64,000 bases of DNA from Citrobacter arsenatis (GTDB lineage: Bacteria; Pseudomonadota; Gammaproteobacteria; Enterobacterales; Enterobacteriaceae), in assembly GCF_004353845.1 (NCBI RefSeq), contig NZ_CP037864.1, positions 4,154,001-4,218,000 of the forward strand. Direction: 5' to 3'. The notes under the pieces are model-generated. The model was not told the DNA's origin. It did no database searches and worked only from the letters and a program-made list of their open reading frames with translations. Numbering within the stretch: the first letter of the stretch is position 1; each line of letters begins with the position of its first letter. Made by a program: the position numbers and the translations under genes. Below, piece by piece: positions 8,481 to 16,499 of the stretch.

Positions 8481-8885
8481 ATGCCGTTACGAAACACAGC
8501 CTTCCACCTTTTACGCCAGCTTTTTCAGCATCATACGGCTCGCTGGCAACATGAATTACCGGATTTGACCAAACCACAGTATGCGGTGATGCGCGCCATT
8601 GCCGAACAGCCAGGTATTGAGCAGGTTACGTTGACCGAGGCAGCAGTCTGTACCAAGGCGACGCTTGCGGAAATGCTGAGCCGGATGGAAAAACGCGATC
8701 TGGTCAGGCGTGAGCACGACCCGGCCGATAAGCGTCGGCGGTTTGTTTATTTGACCGCACAAGGAGAGGCATTACTGGCCAGCGCAATCCCGTTAGGCGA
8801 TAGCGTGGATGATGAGTTTCTGGGCAGACTTAGCGAAGAAGAACGCGAGCAGTTCACACGTCTGGTGCGTAAGATGATGAACTAA
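8481..8885 (+). CDS. MarR-family transcriptional regulator
   Basis: A 134-residue protein with the MarR winged helix: 'LTKPQYAVMRAIAEQPG', recognition helix 'TKATLAEMLSRMEKRDLV' and the wing 'RREHDPADKRRRFVYLT'. The ATG at 8481 is chosen because GGAG lies 6 bp before it and the protein then matches MarR length; a longer upstream frame is unlikely. It is divergent from the decarboxylase operon and most likely represses it until a phenolic acid is bound, as for related PecS/HpcR/SlyA-type regulators. The ligand is inferred from the neighbours. Confidence 0.88.
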   Translation: MPLRNTAFHLLRQLFQHHTARWQHELPDLTKPQYAVMRAIAEQPGIEQVTLTEAAVCTKATLAEMLSRMEKRDLVRREHDPADKRRRFVYLTAQGEALLASAIPLGDSVDDEFLGRLSEEEREQFTRLVRKMMN

Positions 8886-8888
8886 TCT

Positions 8889-8968
8889 GCCGGATGGCGA
8901 CATAAATGTCTTATCCGGCCTACAAAGTCCTGCTCCCCGTAGGCCTGATAAACGCAGTGCCATCAGGC
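8889..8968. repeat. BIME (two REP units)
   Basis: GCCGGAT/ATCCGGC and GCCTGAT/ATCAGGC palindromes in opposite orientation lie between the MarR-type gene and the end of rpoS. Confidence 0.75.
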
Positions 8969-8979
8969 AACAAACATAG

Positions 8980-9013
8980 AAAAAGGCCAGTCCCAATGAG
9001 ACTGGCCTTTCTT
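8980..9013 (-). terminator. rpoS intrinsic terminator
   Basis: AAAGGCCAGTC and GACTGGCCTTT form an 11-bp stem with a 7-nt loop, followed on the minus strand by T residues. It is 15 bp past the rpoS stop; the T-rich plus side means it can also act on transcripts from the MarR side. Confidence 0.85.
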
Positions 9014-9027
9014 GATAGAACTTGTGC

Positions 9028-10020
9028 TTACTCGCGGAATAGCGCTTCGATATTCAGCCCCTGAGTCTGCAGAATTTCACGCAGACGACGTAGACCTTCA
9101 ACCTGAATCTGACGAACACGTTCACGAGTGAGACCAATTTCACGGCCCACATCTTCCAGTGTCGCAGCTTCGTACCCCAGCAGACCAAAACGACGTGCCA
9201 GCACTTCACGCTGTTTGGCGTTCAGTTCGAACAGCCATTTGACGATGCTTTGTTTCATATCATCGTCTTGCGTGGTGTCTTCCGGACCGTTTTCCTTTTC
9301 ATCGGCCAGAATATCCAGCAACGCTTTTTCGGAATCGCCACCCAACGGGGTGTCTACCGAGGTAATACGCTCGTTGAGTCGGAGCATACGGCTAACGTCA
9401 TCAACCGGTTTGTCCAGTTGTTCAGCAATCTCTTCTGCGCTCGGTTCGTGGTCCAGTTTATGCGACAACTCACGCGCGGTACGCAGATAGACGTTCAGCT
9501 CTTTTACAATGTGAATCGGCAGTCGGATCGTACGGGTTTGGTTCATAATCGCCCGTTCGATCGTCTGGCGGATCCACCAGGTTGCGTATGTTGAGAAGCG
9601 GAACCCGCGTTCCGGGTCAAACTTCTCGACTGCACGGATAAGCCCCAGATTGCCCTCTTCAATCAGGTCCAGCAATGCCAGACCACGATTGCCATAACGA
9701 CGAGCAATTTTCACCACCAGACGCAGGTTACTTTCAATCATGCGACGGCGGGATGCGACATCCCCACGCAGTGCGCGACGCGCAAAATAAACTTCTTCTT
9801 CGGCTGTTAACAGTGGCGAATAACCAATCTCACCAAGGTAAAGCTGAGTCGCGTCCAACACACGCTGTGTGGCCCCCTGCGATAACAGCTCTTCTTCAGC
9901 CAGGTCGTTATCACTGGGTTCCTCTTCACTCAAGGCTTTCTCATCAAAAGCCTCTACTCCGTTCTCATCAAATTCCGCATCTTCATTTAAATCATGAACT
10001 TTCAGCGTATTCTGACTCAT
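9028..10020 (-). CDS. rpoS: RNA polymerase sigma-38 (stationary phase, general stress)
   Basis: A 330-residue sigma-70-family factor, full length and nearly identical to E. coli RpoS. Region 1.2 and 2 ('[38 protein letters not shown]' neighbourhood), the -10 recognition helix with '[17 protein letters not shown]', region 3 and the region 4 helix-turn-helix ('[19 protein letters not shown]') are all present. It directs transcription of stress and stationary-phase genes. It is downstream of nlpD with a 62-bp gap; in E. coli the main rpoS promoter lies inside nlpD and the long leader is the target of Hfq-dependent sRNAs, which should hold here. No frameshift, such as often arises in stored strains, is seen. 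Confidence 0.98.
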
Positions 10021-10082
10021 AAAGGTGGCTCCTACCCGTGATCCCTAACGGAACTAGCACGTGAAAGCCTGGTTCCGCCGAA

Positions 10083-11210
10083 TTATCGCTGCGGCAAGTA
10101 ACGCAGCGGGTTTACGGATTTCCCCTTGTAACGAATTTCAAAATGCAAGCGTGTTGAACTGGTTCCGGTACTACCCATGGTAGCTATTTTCTGCCCCGCC
10201 TTGATTTCTTGTTGTTCCCGGACCAGCATCGTATCGTTATGGGCGTAGGCGCTCAGGTAATCATCGTTGTGTTTGATGATAATAAGATTACCGTAACCAC
10301 GCAGCGCATTACCGGCATATACGACGCGTCCATCTGCGGTCGCGACAATAGCCTGTCCTTTGCTGCCTGCAATGTCGATCCCTTTATTGCCACCTTCGGT
10401 AGCCGCAAAGTTTTCGATCACTTTGCCGTCAGTCGGCCAGCGCCAGGTAGAGATTGGCGAGCTGGTAGACGTTGAGCTTGCAGTTGATTCGGTTGCGCTA
10501 ACTGCTGGAGCCGTTACAGGCGCTGTGACCACGGTCCCAGCAGGCTTGTTGTTCGGCAACATTTTGTTAGCACTTTGTTCACCTGAATCCTCAGAATACG
10601 TAATTGTTGGTTTCGAAGCAACAGCAACGGTGGAATTTTGTGCAGGGTTGGTCACAACTCCTTGCTGTGCTGCATCCGCCTGGGTGATGGCATTACCACC
10701 GGTAATCGGTGTGCCAGACGCGTTGCCCACTTGCAGAGTTTGACCGACATTCAGGCCATACGGGGCCGGAACGTTATTGCGTTGTGCGAGGTCACGGAAA
10801 TCGTTCCCGGTGATCCAGGCAATATAAAAAAGGGTATCGCCTTTCTTAACAGTATAGGTACTGCCGCCCGTGTAGCTACCTTTCGGAATATTCCCATACT
10901 TACGGTTGTACACAATACGACCGTTTTCCATCTGTACAGGCTGTTGCGCGACAGGCTGGATTTGCGTTGGCTGTGCGGTTGGTTGCTGCACCGGCTGGAT
11001 CTGTGGCGTCTGCTGTACTGTCGACGTCGAGCCCATTTTGGGTGGAGGTGTAATCAGCATGCCGGAACTGGTGTTCGATGATGCACCGCCGTCAACCGAG
11101 CTGACCGGCGCTGGTGGATTCGAGGTGTTTGAACAACCTGCCAGCCATAATGAAACCAGTGACAATGCCGCAATGCGGCGAACGGTAAATTTGTGGCTTC
11201 CCGCGCTCAT
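10083..11210 (-). CDS. nlpD: LysM/LytM-domain lipoprotein activator of amidases
   Basis: A 375-residue lipoprotein. The signal peptide ends with a lipobox (LWLAGC, Cys near residue 26). A Gln/Pro-rich low-complexity linker follows (about 65-95), then a LysM peptidoglycan-binding domain (about 117-163, 'YTVKKGDTLFYIAWITGNDF') and a C-terminal LytM/M23 domain (about 260-375). The LytM domain lacks the full set of zinc ligands, as expected for NlpD, which does not cut peptidoglycan but activates amidase AmiC for daughter-cell separation. It precedes rpoS, whose promoter lies within it in E. coli. Confidence 0.96.
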   Translation of the reverse strand: MSAGSHKFTVRRIAALSLVSLWLAGCSNTSNPPAPVSSVDGGASSNTSSGMLITPPPKMGSTSTVQQTPQIQPVQQPTAQPTQIQPVAQQPVQMENGRIVYNRKYGNIPKGSYTGGSTYTVKKGDTLFYIAWITGNDFRDLAQRNNVPAPYGLNVGQTLQVGNASGTPITGGNAITQADAAQQGVVTNPAQNSTVAVASKPTITYSEDSGEQSANKMLPNNKPAGTVVTAPVTAPAVSATESTASSTSTSSPISTWRWPTDGKVIENFAATEGGNKGIDIAGSKGQAIVATADGRVVYAGNALRGYGNLIIIKHNDDYLSAYAHNDTMLVREQQEIKAGQKIATMGSTGTSSTRLHFEIRYKGKSVNPLRYLPQR

Positions 11211-11327
11211 TTATCCCCCAGGAAAATTTGGTTAAATCTGTGACGTAATCACCGTGCAAGGCATCGACACGATACGCTGACTAATTCCAGAATATCCAGG
11301 AAAACTCCAGGTATTCATAGCCAGCAT

Positions 11328-11954
11328 CTACGCAAGCTCCCCTTTTACTAAGGGAACGAAACGTACGGCCTCCACGGTATCGATAATAAATTCGCCTCCC
11401 CGACGACGCACCCGCTTCAAAAACTGGTGCTCATCGCCCACGGGTAAGACGAGAATGCCGCCCTCATCCAGCTGCATCATCAATGCGGTTGGGATCTCGG
11501 GTGGTGCTGCCGTAACAATGATAGCGTCAAACGGGGCTCGCGCCTGCCAACCTTGCCATCCATCACCATGCCGGGTTGAAACATTATGTAAATCAAGCTG
11601 CTTCAGGCGACGACGCGCCTGCCATTGCAAACCTTTAATGCGCTCAACGGAGCACACATGATGCACCAGGTGCGCCAGAATCGCCGTCTGGTAGCCAGAG
11701 CCGGTACCAATTTCCAGCACCCGAGACTGCGGCGTTAGCTCAAGCAATTCGGTCATCCGCGCAACCATATAGGGCTGCGAAATCGTCTGCCCCTGGCCAA
11801 TCGGCAGGGCAATATTGTCCCAGGCCTTATGCTCAAACGCCTCATCAATGAATTTTTCACGCGGCACGGCGGCGAGCGCATCAAGAACAAGCTCATCTCT
11901 GATGCCCTGCGCACGTAATTGTTCAAGAAGAGTGTGTACGCGTCTGCTTACCAT
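11328..11954 (-). CDS. pcm: Protein-L-isoaspartate O-methyltransferase
   Basis: A 208-residue S-adenosylmethionine-dependent enzyme that methylates L-isoaspartyl residues so that damaged proteins can be repaired. The SAM motif I 'VLEIGTGSGYQTAILA' and the substrate-side 'IGQGQTISQPYMVARM' segment are present. It overlaps surE by 7 bp, as in other enterics, and follows it in the same operon. Confidence 0.97.
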   Translation of the reverse strand: MVSRRVHTLLEQLRAQGIRDELVLDALAAVPREKFIDEAFEHKAWDNIALPIGQGQTISQPYMVARMTELLELTPQSRVLEIGTGSGYQTAILAHLVHHVCSVERIKGLQWQARRRLKQLDLHNVSTRHGDGWQGWQARAPFDAIIVTAAPPEIPTALMMQLDEGGILVLPVGDEHQFLKRVRRRGGEFIIDTVEAVRFVPLVKGELA

Positions 11955-12709
11955 TGCGTGTCGGCTCCCACGCTGTCTAACCAGTCAGAAACCACCTCAT
12001 GCGCGCCGTATGCGGTTAAATCAACATGCAGCGGCGTGATGGATACATAGCCTTCATCGACGGCGGCAAAATCCGTATCCGGCCCGGCATCGTACTTCTC
12101 ACCCGGCGGCCCGATCCAATACAGCGTATTACCGCGCGGGTCCTGCTGGGGAATCACCTGATCCGCCGGATGGCGACTGCCGCAGCGGGTGACGCGAATA
12201 CCTTTAATCTGATCCAGCGGTAAATCCGGCACGTTGATATTCAAAATGCGACCGGTGCGCAGCGGTTCACGACTCAGCGCCCGTAAGATACGACAGGTTA
12301 CTGCGGCAGCAGTATCGTAGTGTTTATGGCCGTCGAGCGAGACAGCCAGCGCAGGGAATCCCAGATGACGACCTTCCATTGCCGCCGCAACGGTACCGGA
12401 ATAGATAACATCATCACCCAGATTAGGACCCGCGTTAATGCCAGAAACAACAATGTCCGGACGCGGACGCATTAATGCGTTCACGCCCAGATAGACGCAA
12501 TCGGTAGGCGTACCCATTTGTACGGCGATATCGCCGTTATCATAGGTAAACGTGCGAAGTGAGGATTCCAGCGTCAGCGAGTTAGACGCGCCACTGCGGT
12601 TACGATCCGGGGCAACCACCTGTACGTCAGCAAACTCACGCAGCGCTTTCGCCAGCGTTTGTATACCGGGTGCGTGGACCCCATCATCGTTACTCAGCAA
12701 TATTCGCAT
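11948..12709 (-). CDS. surE: 5'/3'-nucleotidase and exopolyphosphatase SurE
   Basis: A 253-residue metal-dependent phosphatase acting on nucleoside monophosphates and short polyphosphate. The metal site is visible: 'LLSNDDGVHAPGI' with the Asp-Asp pair at residues 8-9, 'NRSGASNSLT' with the conserved Ser, and 'SGINAGPNLG' with the conserved Asn. The start at 12709 (MRILLSNDD) is preferred over the ATG two codons upstream because it matches the family start. It overlaps the truD end by 20 bp and the pcm start by 7 bp. Confidence 0.96.
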   Translation of the reverse strand: MRILLSNDDGVHAPGIQTLAKALREFADVQVVAPDRNRSGASNSLTLESSLRTFTYDNGDIAVQMGTPTDCVYLGVNALMRPRPDIVVSGINAGPNLGDDVIYSGTVAAAMEGRHLGFPALAVSLDGHKHYDTAAAVTCRILRALSREPLRTGRILNINVPDLPLDQIKGIRVTRCGSRHPADQVIPQQDPRGNTLYWIGPPGEKYDAGPDTDFAAVDEGYVSITPLHVDLTAYGAHEVVSDWLDSVGADTQW

Positions 12710-13739
12710 AATCACCCATTGTGTTAATAAGTTCCCTTACAACACTGGTGGCGAAGCTACCTGCCGGTAGCCAGAAGCGTAGCTCAACGGTTACGTCATC
12801 CCACCAGTTCCAGCTTAATTGTTGTGGATACAGCAACATAGCGCGACGCGACGCGTCGACTTTCTCGCGCAATAATAGAGACTGTAGCGCGGTTTCATCA
12901 GCAATAGCGGCTTCTTCAAACGCCAGCGCGTCGCGCTGAGTTCCCCACTCACCGCTGCCCGGCAATGCCGCTGTTATCATCAATTCTTTCGCATCGACAC
13001 GACGCTGTAATTCTGGTTGTTCTTCCTGTGTGGCAACAAACCAGCTTCCGCGTCCCGACAATTGTAGCGCATCGCCGTCAACAACTTGATTAAAGTCTGT
13101 TTTTTTCAAGCGTTCACTGACTATCTGATTAAACAACGCGCTACGGGCCGCCGACAACCAAAAACTGCGTTTATTGCGATCGCGCACCGGCGCATCGCTT
13201 TGTGCCCAGCGCAGCGCCCCTTGCAGGTTGCTGCCGCCGATACCAAAACGCTGAGCGCCAAAATAGTTCGGTACGCCGCGCTCGCTAATTGCCTGCAAAC
13301 GCGCTTCAACGTCATTTCGCTCGCTCACTTCACGCAGCACCAGCGTAAATTCGTTGCCTTTCAGCGCCCCTAAACGCAGCTTACGCTTGTGGCGCGCGTA
13401 CTCCAGCACTTTACAGCCTTCAAGCTCAAATTTGCTTAAATCAGGCATCGCATTGCCGGGTACGCGCGCGCACAGCCACTGTTCCGTGACCGCATGCTTA
13501 TCTTTCTGCCCGGCAAAGCTCACTTCGCGGGCATGAATTTTCAGGAACTTCGCCAGCGCGTCAGCCACAAAACGGGTATTACAGCCGTTTTTCAAAATGC
13601 GCACCAGAACGTGCTCGCCTTCGCCATCCGGTTCGAAGCCTAAATCTTCAACGACGACAAAGTCTTCCGGATTCGCTTTCAGGACGCCATGGCCCAGTGG
13701 TTTGCCATGGAGATACGTCAGATCTTCAAACGCAGTCAT
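12690..13739 (-). CDS. truD: tRNA pseudouridine-13 synthase TruD
   Basis: A 349-residue enzyme that converts U13 to pseudouridine in tRNA-Glu. The family's catalytic Asp lies in 'FAGQKDKHAVTEQ' (near residue 80), with the TruD-specific 'PNYFGAQRFG' segment downstream. It overlaps ispF by 4 bp (ATGA arrangement) and surE by 20 bp, so it is part of the ftsB-ispD-ispF-truD-surE-pcm run. Confidence 0.96.
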   Translation of the reverse strand: MTAFEDLTYLHGKPLGHGVLKANPEDFVVVEDLGFEPDGEGEHVLVRILKNGCNTRFVADALAKFLKIHAREVSFAGQKDKHAVTEQWLCARVPGNAMPDLSKFELEGCKVLEYARHKRKLRLGALKGNEFTLVLREVSERNDVEARLQAISERGVPNYFGAQRFGIGGSNLQGALRWAQSDAPVRDRNKRSFWLSAARSALFNQIVSERLKKTDFNQVVDGDALQLSGRGSWFVATQEEQPELQRRVDAKELMITAALPGSGEWGTQRDALAFEEAAIADETALQSLLLREKVDASRRAMLLYPQQLSWNWWDDVTVELRFWLPAGSFATSVVRELINTMGDYANIAE

Positions 13740-14215
13740 TTCGTTGCCTTAATGAGTAGCGCCACCGCTTCACAGGCAATCCCTTCCCCACGCCCGGTAA
13801 AACCGAGTTTTTCCGTGGTGGTCGCTTTCACGTTAACATCATCCATATGGCAGCCGAGATCTTCGGCAATAAACACGCGCATCTGCGGAATGTGCGGCAG
13901 CATCTTCGGCGCCTGAGCAATAATCGTCACATCCACATTACCAAGCGTATAGCCTTTAGCCTGAATACGCCGCCAGGCTTCACGTAATAATTCACGGCTA
14001 TCTGCACCTTTAAAGGCCGGGTCGGTGTCCGGGAAGAGTTTACCGATATCCCCCAGCGCAGCCGCGCCCAGCAGAGCATCGGTTAGCGCATGTAACGCCA
14101 CGTCGCCGTCAGAATGCGCCAGCAATCCTTTCTCGTATGGGATGCGCACACCACCAATGATAATTGGGCCAACTCCGCCAAAAGCGTGTACGTCGAAACC
14201 GTGTCCAATTCGCAT
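13736..14215 (-). CDS. ispF: 2-C-methyl-D-erythritol 2,4-cyclodiphosphate synthase
   Basis: A 159-residue enzyme of the non-mevalonate isoprenoid pathway, converting CDP-methylerythritol 2-phosphate to the cyclodiphosphate with release of CMP. Family motifs are 'IGHGFDVHAFG' (zinc ligands Asp8 and His10 region), 'AHSDGDVALHALTDALLGAAALGDIG' and the C-terminal 'EKLGFTGRGEGIACEAV'. The ATG at 14215 is chosen because it has a GGAG-type site upstream and gives the family N-terminus; the open frame extends nine codons further. Confidence 0.96.
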   Translation of the reverse strand: MRIGHGFDVHAFGGVGPIIIGGVRIPYEKGLLAHSDGDVALHALTDALLGAAALGDIGKLFPDTDPAFKGADSRELLREAWRRIQAKGYTLGNVDVTIIAQAPKMLPHIPQMRVFIAEDLGCHMDDVNVKATTTEKLGFTGRGEGIACEAVALLIKATK

Positions 14216-14239
14216 TATGCCTTCTCCTGATATACACAG

Positions 14240-14275
14240 CATCCTGCAGGCTGCCTCGTTGCAGCGTGAAGGATG
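14240..14275 (-). other. Hairpin between ispD and ispF
   Basis: Minus-strand RNA can pair CATCCT with AGGATG and, inside, GCTGC with GCAGC. The 66-bp gap is otherwise featureless. The 3' arm plus the ispF ribosome site contains two GGA motifs (CAGGATG, CAGGAGA), the kind of sequence bound by CsrA. Function is unknown. Confidence 0.45.
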
Positions 14276-14281
14276 AGGTGT

Positions 14282-14977
14282 CTAGATAGTTCGGGTCAGA
14301 TAAAATTCCGCCAGCGCCAGGTCTTCCGGGCGGGTGACTTTGATGTTGTCAGCGCGTCCTTCAACCAGTTGCGGATGAAAGCCGCAATATTCCAGCGCCG
14401 AGGCTTCGTCCGTAATGGTTGCCCCTTCGTTGAGCGCTCGGGTCAGGCAGTCGTGCAACAGCTCGCGAGGGAAAAACTGCGGCGTCAACGCATGCCATAA
14501 ATCGGTGCGATCGACCGTATGGGCAATGTCTGTTCGGCCCGGCTCCGCGCGCTTCATCGTATCGCGCACGGGGGCCGCCAGGATCCCGCCAGTGCGGCTG
14601 GTCGCACTGATTGCCAACAAACGGGCTAAATCATCCTGGTGCAGACACGGACGCGCGGCGTCATGCACCAGTACCCAGTTGGCCTCCCCTGCGGCTTGCA
14701 AACCGGCAAGGACAGAATCGGCACGCTCGTTGCCACCATCCACGACGGTAATTTGCGGGTGCGCAGCGAGTGGAAGTTGGGCAAAGCGGCTATCGCCGGG
14801 GCTGATAGCGATGACGACTCGTGTCACCCGGGGATGAGCCAGCAGCGCATCAACCGAGTGTTCAAGAATGGTTTTATTGCCAATAGAGAGGTACTGCTTA
14901 GGACACTCTGTTTGCATTCGGCGGCCAAACCCGGCAGCCGGCACCACGGCGCAAACGTCCAATAAAGTGGCTGCCAT
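14282..14977 (-). CDS. ispD: 2-C-methyl-D-erythritol 4-phosphate cytidylyltransferase
   Basis: A 231-residue nucleotidyltransferase that couples methylerythritol 4-phosphate to CTP in isoprenoid synthesis. The N-terminal CTP-binding loop 'VVPAAGFGRRMQTECPKQYL', the 'VLVHDAARPC' motif and the 'DEASALEYCG' segment are characteristic. It is 18 bp downstream of ftsB and 66 bp before ispF in the same direction. Confidence 0.96.
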   Translation of the reverse strand: MAATLLDVCAVVPAAGFGRRMQTECPKQYLSIGNKTILEHSVDALLAHPRVTRVVIAISPGDSRFAQLPLAAHPQITVVDGGNERADSVLAGLQAAGEANWVLVHDAARPCLHQDDLARLLAISATSRTGGILAAPVRDTMKRAEPGRTDIAHTVDRTDLWHALTPQFFPRELLHDCLTRALNEGATITDEASALEYCGFHPQLVEGRADNIKVTRPEDLALAEFYLTRTI

Positions 14978-14995
14978 GTTAAATCCCTGGACAGT

Positions 14996-15307
14996 TTATC
15001 GATTGTTTTGCCCTGCAGTCTGAGCGCGTTTAGACGCGTCAGGTACCAGACGATAAAAGGTTTCGCCGGGCTTAGTCATGCTGAGTTCGTTACGCGCGCG
15101 CTCCTCGATAGCTTCTTGTCCGCCATTGAGATCGTCAATTTCGGCAAAGAGCTGATCGTTACGCGCTTTAAGTTTCGCATTTGTAGCTTGCTGCGCAGCA
15201 ACATCATCGTTGACGCGACTATAGTCATGTATGCCGTTCTTACCGAACCACAGCGAATACTGCAGCCAGACTAATAAAGCCAGCAACAGCAGCGTTAGTT
15301 TACCCAT
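14996..15307 (-). CDS. ftsB: Cell division protein FtsB
   Basis: A 103-residue bitopic membrane protein: one N-terminal membrane helix (about 3-21) and a periplasmic coiled coil (about 28-70, 'NAKLKARNDQLFAEIDDLNG'). FtsB works with FtsL and FtsQ in the divisome to activate septal wall synthesis. It is the first gene of the ispD-ispF-truD-surE-pcm run; its promoter should lie in the 215-bp spacer to ygbE, in which no other feature was seen. Confidence 0.95.
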   Translation of the reverse strand: MGKLTLLLLALLVWLQYSLWFGKNGIHDYSRVNDDVAAQQATNAKLKARNDQLFAEIDDLNGGQEAIEERARNELSMTKPGETFYRLVPDASKRAQTAGQNNR

Positions 15308-15522
15308 CCTGCCCCCTGAAAAACGGCATTAACATCCCATAACTTCCGTAGACGACTTTACATCAACGGGCGGGAATGCCGCGACAACGCGGGCAAATGT
15401 ACCACATTTGCCCGTTGTTACGTATACCCCGTGTAAGGAGAACATAATCTCATTGTTGGTTACGGTTTGAATTATGGCCAGAGAGTGAACAACAGCGGCG
15501 ATCATATGAAGTAGAAGTGAGC

Positions 15523-15846
15523 CTAACCCAATAGCCACAAAAACAGTGCGCCAAACATGGCCCCAACCACCAGCAGGGTACAGGTGATGCTCAGTAGCAA
15601 TCGTCCCTTTAATAGCGAATGCAGGGCAATACCCGCGACGATCGCCACGGGCAACAATGCGAGGAAAAAGGGCCAGGTATAAAGAAAGAAAAACAGTGTG
15701 TTGGGGCCATACATCAGACACGGAAATCCCAGCGCCAGCAACCACGCTATAAAACCGACCACGGCTCCCGGGAGTGACCAGGTGGTTTCGTCGTCGGCGG
15801 CGAAGGTATCTGACTCTGTAATAGTAATGTTATGGCTGTTACGCAT
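15523..15846 (-). CDS. ygbE: Inner membrane protein YgbE (DUF3561)
   Basis: A 107-residue protein with three to four hydrophobic segments (about 25-45, 50-70, 85-105), matching E. coli YgbE in length and sequence. The start at 15846 (MRNSHNI) matches the known protein; the frame continues 12 codons upstream. It lies 47 bp after cysC in the same direction, so it may be read with the cysDNC operon. Its function is not known. Confidence 0.88.
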   Translation of the reverse strand: MRNSHNITITESDTFAADDETTWSLPGAVVGFIAWLLALGFPCLMYGPNTLFFFLYTWPFFLALLPVAIVAGIALHSLLKGRLLLSITCTLLVVGAMFGALFLWLLG

Positions 15847-15893
15847 ATCTAATCCTGTGACCGTGACTGACCGGGCATACAAGCTCGGGTGTC

Positions 15894-16499
15894 TCAGGAT
15901 CTGATAATATCTTCCTGCCTCAGCAGGTCTAATAATTGGGGTACCAAATTTGTTACCAATTGTTCACCATCAAGATGAATCTCTGGCGATTCAGGCGCTT
16001 CGTATACCGAGTCAATTCCGGTGAAATTGCGTAACTCCCCCGCTCGTGCTTTTTTATACAGCCCTTTTGGATCGCGAGCTTCGCACGTTGCCAATGGCGT
16101 ATCGACAAAAACCTCAATAAAACGCCCTTCGCCCACGCGCTCGCGGACCATTTGTCGCTCTGCGCGATGCGGGGAGATAAAAGCAGTCAACACCACCAGA
16201 CCGGCATCTACCATCAGATTAGCCACTTCGCCAACCCGACGAATATTCTCTTTGCGATCGACATCGCTAAACCCGAGATCGCTGCACAGACCGTGACGCA
16301 CGTTATCGCCATCCAGCAGATAAGTGCTCACCCCCAACTTATGCAGCGCCTCTTCCAGCGCCCCTGCTACCGTGGATTTACCGGAACCAGACAGCCCGGT
16401 AAACCACAGCACAACACCACGATGACCGTGGCGTTGTTCCCGCTGTTGCGGTGTAACAGGATGGGCATGCCAGACGACGTTTTCGTCATGCTGCGCCAT
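15894..16499 (-). CDS. cysC: Adenylylsulfate kinase
   Basis: A 201-residue kinase that phosphorylates adenosine 5'-phosphosulfate to PAPS, the second step of sulfate activation. The P-loop 'GLSGSGKST' (near 35-43), 'DGDNVRHGLCSDLGFS' and 'DPKGLYKKARAGE' motifs are all present. The start at 16499 overlaps the cysN TAA by one base (TAATG), showing coupling; the longer open frame is inside cysN. Confidence 0.97.
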   Translation of the reverse strand: MAQHDENVVWHAHPVTPQQREQRHGHRGVVLWFTGLSGSGKSTVAGALEEALHKLGVSTYLLDGDNVRHGLCSDLGFSDVDRKENIRRVGEVANLMVDAGLVVLTAFISPHRAERQMVRERVGEGRFIEVFVDTPLATCEARDPKGLYKKARAGELRNFTGIDSVYEAPESPEIHLDGEQLVTNLVPQLLDLLRQEDIIRS

